Assembly (NCBI RefSeq): GCF_001563265.1
Contig: NZ_CP005086.1
Location: forward strand, 131,309 to 195,308
From: Sphingobium sp. TKS
Lineage (GTDB): Bacteria > Pseudomonadota > Alphaproteobacteria > Sphingomonadales > Sphingomonadaceae
Direction of reading: 5' to 3'
Length of the DNA: 64,000 nt
The notes beneath the pieces are model-generated. The model saw only the letters and a list, made by a program, of their open reading frames with translations. It was not told where the DNA came from and did no database searches. The translations under genes and the position numbers were made by a program. Every line of letters starts with the position of its first letter. The stretch's first letter is position 1. Below, one piece after another: positions 53,173-60,681 of the stretch.

Positions 53173-53448
53173 ATGAACAATAGCGCAATCGCCGAAGCCA
53201 TTGCTAGCGAGCATGGCCTCACCAAGACCGACGCCCGTACCTATGTCGATGCGGTGTTCACCGCTATCGCCGACGCCGCCGCCAATGGCAACGAAGTGAG
53301 CCTGAACGGCTTCGGGAAATTCAAGGTCAAGGACAGCCCGGCTCGTGAAGGCCGCAATCCGGCCAACGGGGAAACCATCCAGATCGCCGCGTCCAAGAAG
53401 CTGACCTTCACGCCTGCCAAGGCGGTCAAAGATCAGTTGAACGGCTGA
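53173..53448 (+). CDS. HU-family DNA-binding protein
   Basis: This 91-residue protein is a typical HU: NSAIAEAIASEHGLTKTDARTYVDAVFTAIADAAANGNEVSLNGFGKFKVKDSPAREGRNPANGETIQIAASKKLTF. The DNA-binding arm RNPANGE is present. ATG 53173 has AGGAG upstream. HU bends DNA and can help replication initiation and partition; two DnaA boxes and repeated TGTCACTTT motifs lie downstream. It may be part of an accessory origin region. Confidence 0.88.
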   Translation: MNNSAIAEAIASEHGLTKTDARTYVDAVFTAIADAAANGNEVSLNGFGKFKVKDSPAREGRNPANGETIQIAASKKLTFTPAKAVKDQLNG

Positions 53449-53500
53449 TTTTTGTGTGGGCGCCGTCGGACGCGGCGGCGCTCCATCACCCATCAAAGAA

Positions 53501-53530
53501 TGTCACTTTTTCTGGCCCGCTAAAGTGACA
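53501..53530. repeat. Inverted TGTCACTTT repeat downstream of HU gene
   Basis: TGTCACTTT (53501-53509) and AAAGTGACA (53522-53530) form a perfect 9-bp dyad with a 12-base spacer. A third copy, TGTCACTTTA, lies upstream of the HU gene at 53069-53078. Three copies around one gene suggest binding sites for a shared regulator or a plasmid-specific protein. Confidence 0.5.
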
Positions 53531-53670
53531 CGCCTGCCATTTCATATGCGGTTTTTTCGGCAGAGATAGTGAGCCCGCGAATGGCGGTAGCAAGAATAGC
53601 GGCCAGTAATGAACGACCTCGGCGCGCCGATTCCTTCCGGGCGCGGCGGATCGAGCGATCACTGCCAAAC

Positions 53671-53702
53671 TTATCCACATTCCTTTCACCATCTTATCCA
53701 CA
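53671..53702 (+). other. Pair of DnaA boxes
   Basis: TTATCCACA occurs at 53671-53679 and 53694-53702, in the same orientation and 23 bp apart. Each matches the consensus DnaA box exactly. The stretch 53449-53953 holds no convincing gene. It may be an accessory replication origin or a DnaA-dependent control region; no iterons were seen here. Confidence 0.6.
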
Positions 53703-53953
53703 GACGGTACTTCGGGAACGATAGCAGCACCCAAACAATTGAATCGGCAAAGCGGCCGACGAAGAAACAGCATTGTGGTCCTGACCGAAGCCGGGTCGCT
53801 GCTGGCGAAGGATACGCGGAATCGCGTTTATGTATATGAAAGAAACGACTTTGTCTCTGCCGCGAACCACCGGCTAGGCGCCGCTGGCTTGTGATATCTC
53901 TTCGTCCCACGCCAGTTCGTGCAACAGCGTGTTGCACAATTACGGGTCCACGC

Positions 53954-54823
53954 TCATCCAGCCTGCGGATCGAAGCCTATCGCCTTTAGCCACGCCACAA
54001 CCTGACCAAAGGCATCCTGCTGCCACTCGTCTGGGCTGCGATCATCGAGGATATCAGAGTTTTCAACGAAACGGCGGACGCTGGTGGGCCCGAAATCATC
54101 CGGTCGGCGGAATTTACCTGCGATTTTAAAATAGCCGTCTACTGCGCTCTGCTCGTGGAGGAGCGGCTTGCAGGCTTCCGCCAGCGCCTCGATACCGTCC
54201 GGATAATTTCGAACCGAATAATAAATGTCGTATCCGTCCTTGGGCTTATTCCGGCCATCAAGGGCGTGGCCTTTCATCGCCAACAACGCAGGTATGGATG
54301 CAACGGCGATCATCACTTTGTTGACGCCACCGCCAGGCATCGCTCCCTCGAGCGCTACCATTTCATAAAAGCGTGTGGCGAGATCTGCTCCAAACGCCCG
54401 TTGGGTGGCAAAGTCCGCTGTGAGTGCAGGCCGATTCTTTTCGATGACAGCGTCATAAGGACGCAAGAAATCGATGACGATCGTGATCGGGGCACCGCCA
54501 TCGCCCGGATCGAAAGTCCGCTCCATCTGGAAATTCTTCAGATCTTCAACATGGGCATAACCCTGTTCCCGAAGCGCTTCTACCAATCCGACATATTGAT
54601 CATCCGCAGCAAGCGCCTCAGCATCAAGGCTGAGGTCGATATCAGCCGTCCCGACATGCTTCATATCGCTTTCTTCAAGCAGCAACCAAGGGACAGCGCC
54701 ACCGATCACGGCAAACTTGCCCCGATAGCTACCAAGAGTTTGGCCGATTTCCACCAACACCGAACGAACGGCGTTACTGGTACGATCATCATAGTCGGTG
54801 GCTGACTGCGGTTCCTGATTCAT
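53954..54823 (-). CDS. AbiEii-like nucleotidyltransferase toxin candidate
   Basis: This 289-residue protein has a nucleotidyltransferase signature: VIGGAVPWLLLEESDMKH followed by GTADIDLSL (glycine pair, then DxD). A third acidic position is near VIDFLRPYD. The gene overlaps the AbiEi-like antitoxin gene (ATGA). AbiEii-type enzymes modify nucleic acids or nucleotides to stop growth, and AbiEi regulates them. The pair is likely a type IV toxin-antitoxin or phage-defence module that also stabilises the plasmid. Confidence 0.72.
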   Translation of the reverse strand: MNQEPQSATDYDDRTSNAVRSVLVEIGQTLGSYRGKFAVIGGAVPWLLLEESDMKHVGTADIDLSLDAEALAADDQYVGLVEALREQGYAHVEDLKNFQMERTFDPGDGGAPITIVIDFLRPYDAVIEKNRPALTADFATQRAFGADLATRFYEMVALEGAMPGGGVNKVMIAVASIPALLAMKGHALDGRNKPKDGYDIYYSVRNYPDGIEALAEACKPLLHEQSAVDGYFKIAGKFRRPDDFGPTSVRRFVENSDILDDRSPDEWQQDAFGQVVAWLKAIGFDPQAG

Positions 54824-55890
54824 GAAGCCCGATGTAGGAGCTTTTGCCGAAGATGGGCAGCGGCTTCTTGCCCGCGATCCCCACCTTGCATCAAATCTAG
54901 ATAGGTTTGCACAGGACTGGTTGCAATCCGTCCTTCGCCCACCGGTATGGCATCATCCAGAACCCCTTCTTCTTCCGGGACGACGATGATGACGTTCGCA
55001 CCCTTTGGCGCCTCGGTCGTTGCGAGAAGTTGGTCCAGCGCGGCCAGGCCCGCCTCATCGGCGTAGAAGTAATGATTGGGATGACGGGCAAAGGGAGACA
55101 GCCATTCAGCCGCCGAGAATGAGGCGAGCGCCACCTTGCCGTCGAGCGCGTCGAGACCTCGCAGTCGCTCAGCCAATCTACTGCCGTGGAGGGTGGTATG
55201 GCGCCTGAATTCCTCGCCCTGGGGCGGCCGGTAATTTTCCGCCCAGCTGTCGAGCAGATCCCCAGGCGCGCTCAGAAGCAGGCCGGCATCGGTCTGGTCG
55301 GCCCATCCTCTTTCCCGCAGTACAGAGCCGACATTGCTGACCAGACCGACGCTCACCTGGGCGGCCTCAGCAAGTTCCACCGTTCGCCAATTCCGGCCAG
55401 GCTCGGCCAGCAGTCGACGCAAAATGCGCGCCGATTTGGGCTGGTAAAGCGACCGCAACACCCGCCGCTCCGTTTCTGGACGCCCTGGAACTTCGCGCTC
55501 GATATACACGCTATCGAATGCGATCAGCGCATTACCCATGAAATCGAGATATCCAACCCGCTCATCCTTGCAAACGTCACGGGCTTGAGGCGACAAGTAG
55601 GGCGCCATGACGATCGGTATGGCATCGCTATGCGCGTCCCGAAGGTAAGTACGCAGTTGACGGGCCGCGTCCCTCACGATCCTCGGCTGGCCACTGCTTT
55701 TCACGTCCACCGCGAGATGGAGTGGCCTATCTGCGAAGCGGCCCTCGACACGTATGTCGATGCCTTTGTCGCTATTGCTTGGATCGTCGCGTAGAATCTC
55801 CTCAATCTCAACATTGGGGAGATTCGCCAGGAACAACTCGAGGCTACGGGCGGCTTCGCGCTCTGCGTTCACTATTTTATGCCTTTTCAT
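54820..55890 (-). CDS. AbiEi-like antitoxin with PD-(D/E)xK-like N-terminus
   Basis: This 356-residue protein has an N-terminal region with GIDIRVEGR and LAVDVKSSGQPR, fitting the core of a PD-(D/E)xK nuclease fold (Asp, then DxK), and a central winged helix SVGLVSNVGSVLRERGWADQT as in AbiEi antitoxins. I start at ATG 55890; an in-frame GTG at 55935 is possible but has no ribosome site. It is coupled to the nucleotidyltransferase gene by ATGA overlap. Whether the nuclease-like part is active is unknown. Confidence 0.68.
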   Translation of the reverse strand: MKRHKIVNAEREAARSLELFLANLPNVEIEEILRDDPSNSDKGIDIRVEGRFADRPLHLAVDVKSSGQPRIVRDAARQLRTYLRDAHSDAIPIVMAPYLSPQARDVCKDERVGYLDFMGNALIAFDSVYIEREVPGRPETERRVLRSLYQPKSARILRRLLAEPGRNWRTVELAEAAQVSVGLVSNVGSVLRERGWADQTDAGLLLSAPGDLLDSWAENYRPPQGEEFRRHTTLHGSRLAERLRGLDALDGKVALASFSAAEWLSPFARHPNHYFYADEAGLAALDQLLATTEAPKGANVIIVVPEEEGVLDDAIPVGEGRIATSPVQTYLDLMQGGDRGQEAAAHLRQKLLHRAS

Positions 55891-56244
55891 CGACACGTTG
55901 AATACGCCATTCCGGTGAAAATGGCAACGGTTCACTAAAATCGCTATTTCAACAAAATGCTGAAGCTCATATTTTAATGAAATTCAATGATGACGCCCGA
56001 GCCGGCCCGCGCGATACGGAGGCAGGGGCGGCGTCAGCGTCATACAAGGAGGAGACCGCCTCGACCTTAAGCGTTTCATGAAGTTTTCCGCATCATCGTA
56101 GGGATTTACCCGCCGGCATCATCGATCCGGTGATGCATTTCGCAGACCGCACTCCCGAAAGCTGATTAAGTTCCATCGACTCGTCGGGAAATTGCCTGAA
56201 CGAAAGTTAATCTTGTTCGGTTCGTCGCAAAAAAGCGCTATAGG

Positions 56245-56326
56245 AGTCGTGCGACCCGAAGGCTCTGGCTTATAGCTGAGAGACTTCTACTGACCCGATT
56301 ATCTTCATGATAGTCGGGTCATTTTT
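56245..56326 (+). ncRNA. Candidate small RNA
   Basis: About 80 bases ending in a strong intrinsic terminator lie in a gene-free gap. A possible promoter is TTGTTC at 56213-56218 with a weak CGCTAT at 56236-56241 after 17 bases. The start is approximate. No known RNA family was recognised. It might be an antisense or plasmid regulatory RNA, or simply the leader of an unrecognised gene. Confidence 0.3.
56292..56326 (+). terminator. Rho-independent terminator
   Basis: GACCCGATTATC (56292-56303) pairs with GATAGTCGGGTC (56309-56320) with one G-T pair and a 5-base loop, followed by ATTTTT. This is a strong intrinsic terminator on the plus strand in a gene-free gap, so it terminates a transcript that starts upstream in this gap. 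Confidence 0.85.
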
Positions 56327-56544
56327 AGTGCCGGACCGAGATAGCTGAGGTGCGACCCAAAGGCGAGCTTCTCGGCCCAGCTTCACCCTTTTACATTTTA
56401 CTTTGGTATTCCCCTAACTCGCTGCCTGGCTGACCATGGTTTGACGGTCAAGGGAACCGATCCACGAAGAAGTTCTGTCACATACGCCCCGATGGCGTTT
56501 TCGCGCTGGGCCGCGCATGATCATTCGTCTTGGGTGGAGGGGCA

Positions 56545-57420
56545 ATGAACCGGCGATTCAGATGGGCAACGGCAGGAGCAACTCTTGTGACCGCCATGAT
56601 CGGCGCGGCGTGCTCGCCTCTGCTGACATTCGACATGCTGGTTCCCAAGGATGACGGCGGCGTCAAAGTGGCGAGCGACATTTCCTATGGCGAGGGAACA
56701 CGGCAAAAGCTGGACATATATGCGCCGCGTCACGCTGCAGCGGAAGCGAGGCTGCCGATCATCCTGTTCTTCTATGGTGGCTCCTGGGCCAGTGGCACGC
56801 GAAATGGCTACGCCTTTGTCGGCCGAGCATTGGCTGCACAGGGGTTTCTGGTCATCATCCCCGACTATCGGGTCGGTCCCGCCAATCTCTATCCCGACTT
56901 TGTAAAGGATGGTGCCAGCGTCATTCGATGGATTGTTGCTCATGGAAGGGAACATGGCGGCGAACCGACCAATATTGTGGTCAGCGGTCATTCGGCGGGC
57001 GCCTACATTGCTGCAATGCTAGCGGTCGACGACCGCTGGCTTGGCAAGGATAGAATCGCGATCAAGGGGCTAGTCGGGATCGCCGGCCCTTATGATTTTG
57101 CGCCATTCGACGTTCCTGCAAGCAAGGCAGCCTTCGGCGCATGGCCCAAACCTGCCGACACGCAGCCTGTACGCTGGGCAGGCGCAGGTGATCCTCCTAC
57201 ACTGCTTCTGATCGGCGGTTCAGATGTAACCGTGCGCGCGCGCAACAGCGAGGCCCTCGCCGCAAAGCTGCGAGCTGGCGGCGTCGCGGTCCAGGTCAAG
57301 CGCTATCCCGGCATCGGTCATATCGGCATGGTGACAGCAATGGCCCGTCCGTTTCGTTACCGCGCCAGCATTATCACTGACACGGTAAAGTTTGCGCAGC
57401 GGGTCACTGGCGTTAACTGA
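56545..57420 (+). CDS. Lipoprotein esterase (alpha/beta hydrolase, HSL-like)
   Basis: This 291-residue protein has a lipoprotein signal with lipobox ending at C23 (MIGAAC). The hydrolase fold has FFYGGSW (oxyanion region, Y replacing the usual H of HGG), nucleophile elbow GHSAG (S150), acid D227 (GGSDVTV) and H259 (GIGHIGM). ATG 56545 has GGAGG upstream; a TTG at 56530 is also in frame. It is probably an outer-membrane or periplasm-facing esterase. There is no pathway neighbour, so its role is unknown. Confidence 0.82.
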   Translation: MNRRFRWATAGATLVTAMIGAACSPLLTFDMLVPKDDGGVKVASDISYGEGTRQKLDIYAPRHAAAEARLPIILFFYGGSWASGTRNGYAFVGRALAAQGFLVIIPDYRVGPANLYPDFVKDGASVIRWIVAHGREHGGEPTNIVVSGHSAGAYIAAMLAVDDRWLGKDRIAIKGLVGIAGPYDFAPFDVPASKAAFGAWPKPADTQPVRWAGAGDPPTLLLIGGSDVTVRARNSEALAAKLRAGGVAVQVKRYPGIGHIGMVTAMARPFRYRASIITDTVKFAQRVTGVN

Positions 57421-57465
57421 TCTCGGCTCCAGCCCGTCGCAAAACGCGAAGGGACCAGTCATCCG

Positions 57466-57783
57466 TTATCGGATCGCGAGTTTAAAACCATCGAGGATGT
57501 CAACGAAACCTCTCGCCTTCATCAGCGGGGCGTCCCCATGCTGGCAAGGGCGGTTATGGCTCGATCCGTTGCGGAGCTCGCGTTCTGGCGTGATCGCCGC
57601 AACGGATCGAGCCATGAGTTCGGCTTCATCGAGCGGAAGCTCGTCGACCAAACCATCTCGTCGGTCGCGCAGCACGGCTTCGAGAAAGCAAACCTTCAAC
57701 GATGAGCCCAGATACCGAACGCCAAACCGGTTCGCTTCAGCCCTGCGAGCAAGTGCCGGTCTGATTAGCAAGCGCGTCGGCAA
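57466..57783 (-). pseudogene. RES-domain toxin, internally deleted remnant
   Basis: The frame reads FGVRYLGSSLKVCFLEAVLRDRRDGLVDELPLD, the RES-domain core in which a small hydrophobic strand precedes an E-x-L-R helix. It then runs to MARSVAAITPERELR and abruptly continues NGSSHNRPCQ to a likely C-terminus GFVDILDGFKLAIR. The middle of the RES domain (about 70-100 residues) and the N-terminus appear missing, and the only start is TTG. A 19-bp inverted repeat sits at the deletion joint. It follows a small partner gene and is probably non-functional. Confidence 0.55.
57556..57615. repeat. 19-bp perfect inverted repeat in RES remnant
   Basis: ATGGCTCGATCCGTTGCGG (57556-57574) and its exact reverse complement (57597-57615) are separated by 22 bases. 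It lies at the joint where the RES reading frame departs from the family. It may have arisen with the deletion or inversion that broke the gene. Confidence 0.65.
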
Positions 57784-57910
57784 TCATAGCGGCCAGGGTT
57801 TCTTCCGCACGACGACGCGCGCTGGTGTCCTTCGATTCCAGATCATGCCGCAACCATTGCGGAGCGCGCTCAATAACGCGTAGAATCATGGCGGTCATAT
57901 TCTCATCCAT
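57737..57910 (-). CDS. Small protein paired with RES remnant (DUF6771-like)
   Basis: This protein of about 57 residues reads MDENMTAMILRVIERAPQWL, RHDLESKDTSARRRAEETLA and AMIADAL. The family, often annotated DUF6771, occurs in sphingomonad plasmids beside RES genes; I recall it with moderate confidence. ATG 57910 is preferred, although no clear Shine-Dalgarno is present. It overlaps the start of the RES remnant. It may be an antitoxin or a helix-bundle regulator left after loss of the toxin. Confidence 0.6.
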   Translation of the reverse strand: MDENMTAMILRVIERAPQWLRHDLESKDTSARRRAEETLAAMIADALANQTGTCSQG

Positions 57911-57978
57911 CGCTGGCGGCATATGAAGGCTGACAGCCTCCTGCGCAACGCAGCAATCACCTGTCCGCGCGTGTCGGG

Positions 57979-59073
57979 CTATCGCTTTCGATCAGGCGGT
58001 GAGCGACCGGAAGATTGTCTCTCCGGCGAATTGTCGCGCTTCTGCACCCGGGCGCGCTGTACGCGTTCCAACGCATCCTTCAGCACCCGGTCCGGCACAG
58101 TCTCGATGGTCGTTCGATCTTTCAGGAACGACCGAAGTTCTTTCGCGAGGGCCTGATCACGCGGATCTTGAGACCGCTCGAACTTTTCCGCAGCCTGCTC
58201 GTACTTCTGCCTCGTCGCGACCCACCGCTCCTTCGCGCGCACGACGAATTCCGGCGACGTCGCCTTTCCAGCGGCGATGGCTAAGGCCTCGCGAGCCTGT
58301 CGCATGTCAGCCTCGGTCGGTTGCCGCGACACACCCTGCCTGATCTTTTCACGCATCTGGGCAAGAGCCATGCTGGTCCCCGCCCTCCCCTGCCCCCGCG
58401 TCCAACGCGGCGTCGCTTCGCATTCGACACCGCGGCTGCGCAGCGCCTCCGCAAAGACTTCGCGAAATCTGAAGAGATCCTCCCTTCGCGGGTCGAAGCG
58501 CCGACCATCCAGCCCTTCGGCCTGCACCGTCAGATGCACATGCGGCCGGGGCGTGTCGGTGTGCAGCGCCATCAGATAATCATGATTGTCGCCAACCATC
58601 CGATCGGCGGTCTCCCGCGCCGCCTGCCTTACTGTCTCGGCATCGGTGCCCTCCGGCATGGAAAAGACCATCGCCACCGCCGACACCGTCGCCCGCTCCC
58701 GCCAGTAGAGCGGCTCGGACCATTCCTGCGCAATCTGCTGAAGCTCGCCCTTGTCGGCAATCACCTCGCCATCGCGCGTCTCCACAGCGACCTCGCCGTG
58801 CCGCCCGATATAGGCGAGATGAGCACCCAGATGCTCGGCGCCCTTCTTGCGTCCGGTGACCTTCACCAGCACCTCCGGTGCCCTTCGGACAACCCGCGCC
58901 AGGACCGCACGAGCGTCCGCCCGCGTCGCAGCCGCGCCGCCGCCAGCCCGATACGGACCGGTCTGATCGAAAAGATGCTTCGCATAAGCCAGGTTCGGAT
59001 CGCCGAAGACGCGCGGACGAAATACCGGCTTCAGCACGCCCCACAGTTCATCCTCGCGCTCGCCAAAGGGCAT
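57979..59073 (-). CDS. MOBP-type relaxase (VirD2/TraI-like)
   Basis: This 364-residue relaxase has the His motif HTDTPRPHVHL (H171, H178, H180) of MOBP relaxases. N-terminal tyrosine candidates are Y30 and Y41; the catalytic one cannot be decided. LGAHLAYIGRHGEV is the usual second motif. It starts with ATG 59073, sharing a base with the mobC stop (TGATG). It would cut oriT next to mobC and stay attached for transfer through VirD4. The C-terminal part is charged and has no helicase. Confidence 0.85.
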   Translation of the reverse strand: MPFGEREDELWGVLKPVFRPRVFGDPNLAYAKHLFDQTGPYRAGGGAAATRADARAVLARVVRRAPEVLVKVTGRKKGAEHLGAHLAYIGRHGEVAVETRDGEVIADKGELQQIAQEWSEPLYWRERATVSAVAMVFSMPEGTDAETVRQAARETADRMVGDNHDYLMALHTDTPRPHVHLTVQAEGLDGRRFDPRREDLFRFREVFAEALRSRGVECEATPRWTRGQGRAGTSMALAQMREKIRQGVSRQPTEADMRQAREALAIAAGKATSPEFVVRAKERWVATRQKYEQAAEKFERSQDPRDQALAKELRSFLKDRTTIETVPDRVLKDALERVQRARVQKRDNSPERQSSGRSPPDRKR

Positions 59074-59624
59074 CAGTCAGCCACCTTCCAGTAGCTGAGG
59101 TCATTGCGCAGCGCTTCATCAAGCACCGCCACCTGCGCACTGATTTCCTGCCGCATCTCGACGATGGTGCGCAGCTCACTTTCAAGCTGCAGGCCGTTGT
59201 CGGCCATCATCGCTGCGTTGCCCGCCTTCATAGCCTGGTTGATATTGCGGCCGATCCGCTGCAACTGCATCCGCACCGGGCCAAGGCTTGTCCGCAACCC
59301 GTCGTCGACATTACCCTTGAGACCGAGGTGTCGGCGCATCAGCGCCTTCACCCACCCTGCCCTGTCGGTTCCACGCTGGGCGGCACGGACGCTGAGCACC
59401 GCCATCTCCGTATCCGTCACGCGGAAGGTAATGCGATTGGTCGCCCGTTCCGTGCGCGCCTCGACAGTGGGAGCCTCACCAGCCTGGCGCATCGCTTGAT
59501 CCAACAAGGACCGCAGGAGGGCACTGCGCCCTCCCCTGCCCTGGGCAAGTGCGTCGAACGCGTCGAGCGTCGCCCGATCGATGCGGACTGTCATGCTGGC
59601 TTTGGTGTCAGTGGAGGTTGTCAC
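59073..59624 (-). CDS. mobC: MobC-like relaxosome accessory protein
   Basis: This 183-residue protein has an N-terminal ribbon-helix-helix-like region (ASMTVRIDRATLDAFDALA) and the MobC core LGPVRMQLQRIGRNINQAMKAGNAA. It binds oriT and helps the relaxase. GTG 59624 has AGGAAGAGGA upstream. The nic-like site lies about 60 bp before its start, as expected for a mobilisation locus. Confidence 0.85.
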   Translation of the reverse strand: MTTSTDTKASMTVRIDRATLDAFDALAQGRGGRSALLRSLLDQAMRQAGEAPTVEARTERATNRITFRVTDTEMAVLSVRAAQRGTDRAGWVKALMRRHLGLKGNVDDGLRTSLGPVRMQLQRIGRNINQAMKAGNAAMMADNGLQLESELRTIVEMRQEISAQVAVLDEALRNDLSYWKVAD

Positions 59625-59682
59625 AATGGCGATCCTCTTCCTGTGCTGCTAAGCTACTGTAATACAACGAACACCACAACCC

Positions 59683-59693
59683 CTATCCTGCCC
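59683..59693 (+). other. oriT nic-like site (P-type)
   Basis: CTATCCTGCCC (59683-59693) matches the P-type nic consensus YATCCTG|Y and equals the RP4 nic core as I remember it. The predicted nick is after G59690. It lies between mobC (divergent direction) and parB, where oriT is expected. The full oriT with its inverted repeat extends around it. Confidence 0.7.
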
Positions 59694-59724
59694 TCAATCA
59701 ATCTCCACAAAATCACGCTCCAAT

Positions 59725-59742
59725 CTGTGGCGCGTGCCACAG
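59725..59742. repeat. 7-bp-arm palindrome beside oriT
   Basis: CTGTGGC (59725-59731) and GCCACAG (59736-59742) flank a GCGT loop, forming a strong hairpin 35 bp from the nic-like site. It could be an oriT hairpin, an operator for mob or par genes, or a single-strand initiation site. Function is unproven. Confidence 0.5.
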
Positions 59743-59802
59743 CCTTCTGTCAGTCGGGGAGACTTGGAAAACGCGGAAGAGAATGCAGGCTCTGGCGCTG
59801 GG

Positions 59803-60681
59803 TTAAAATCGAATGGTGCGTGCCTGGTCTTCACCTTCAAAACACACCACCGCTTCGATCAGGCGAGCGCGCTTTCCATCGATGTCGATGAACCGCGCGT
59901 CTTCATTCTGCTTCCGATCCGGGCGAATGGACGGTGCATCTTGTGATAGCTTCTGAGCCTTTGCCACATGGGTCGGTACGGCCGAAACGGGCGCCGGGGA
60001 AACGCGCTCCTGCGTTTCCGGGAGCGTTCGCGCTGCCGTGTCGCGGCGAGCGAAGGCTTCGCAATCGGCGACCGTCAGGGAGCCGACCGGCGCCCGATCC
60101 AGGAACAGCCTTACCCCCGCCTCGTCATTGGCTGCGGCGTTCATCAAAGCCACCGCACCGCGGATGGGCAGATCGTCCAGGCGAGCTGCGATAAAATCCG
60201 GCGCTGACGCCAGGCTGTGCAGCCGGGAAAGGCGCGCACGATCGCGACCAGTGCCGCGGGCTAGGTCAGCGATACTTCTGCCGCCCGCCACCTGATCGGC
60301 AACAAAAGCGATCATGTCGCGCACCGACAATTCTTCGCGCTGATCATTCTCTATGAACTGATCCATGCGCAATTGATCGGGGTCGGACACTTCCCGCACG
60401 ATCGCGCGTACCGGGCGACCCAGTTGAAGGCAGGCACGCCAGCGGCGCTCTCCAAACTGGATCATATAGCGACCGTCATCATCAGCCGGTGCAACAATGA
60501 TCGGTTGTAGCTGGCCGCGCGCCGCGATGGTCTCGGCCAGGCCATCAATCTCCGCCTGGTCAATCGCGCGGCGCACATTGTTGGGGTCGGCATAGATTTG
60601 CTGAGGATCGAGCGACATCACCCTCTCCTGGCTCCCGACCTCGTCCTTAGCTGCGAAGATGTCGAAGTTGCCAAAGTCCAT
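59803..60681 (-). CDS. parB: ParB-family partition protein
   Basis: This 292-residue protein has the ParB/Sulfiredoxin-type N-terminal domain with GERRWRACLQLGR near residues 77-89 and a helix-turn-helix GRSIADLARGTGRDRARLSRLHSLASAPDFI. ATG 60681 shares a base with the parA stop (TGATG). It should bind a parS site on the plasmid; I could not identify one. Together with ParA it ensures plasmid segregation. Confidence 0.87.
   Translation of the reverse strand: MDFGNFDIFAAKDEVGSQERVMSLDPQQIYADPNNVRRAIDQAEIDGLAETIAARGQLQPIIVAPADDDGRYMIQFGERRWRACLQLGRPVRAIVREVSDPDQLRMDQFIENDQREELSVRDMIAFVADQVAGGRSIADLARGTGRDRARLSRLHSLASAPDFIAARLDDLPIRGAVALMNAAANDEAGVRLFLDRAPVGSLTVADCEAFARRDTAARTLPETQERVSPAPVSAVPTHVAKAQKLSQDAPSIRPDRKQNEDARFIDIDGKRARLIEAVVCFEGEDQARTIRF

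Larger units (their letters stand above)
55891..56544. other. Gene-free stretch with sRNA-like signal
   Basis: No convincing ORF lies between the AbiEi-like gene and the esterase gene. The stretch has short direct repeats, GTGCGACCC(G/A)AAGGC at 56249-56263 and 56350-56364, and TAGCTGAG at 56273-56280 and 56342-56349. A strong terminator hairpin lies between the two copies. I see no further structure in 55936-56240. Confidence 0.5.

Noticed and set aside
53486..53773. A minus-strand ORF of 95 codons downstream of the HU gene
   Set aside because: It spans the TGTCACTTT dyad and both DnaA boxes, has no ribosome site, and no recognisable protein features.
56245..56330. A known riboswitch (TPP-like, because of CTGAGA)
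   Set aside because: The other conserved TPP elements are missing and no relevant gene follows.
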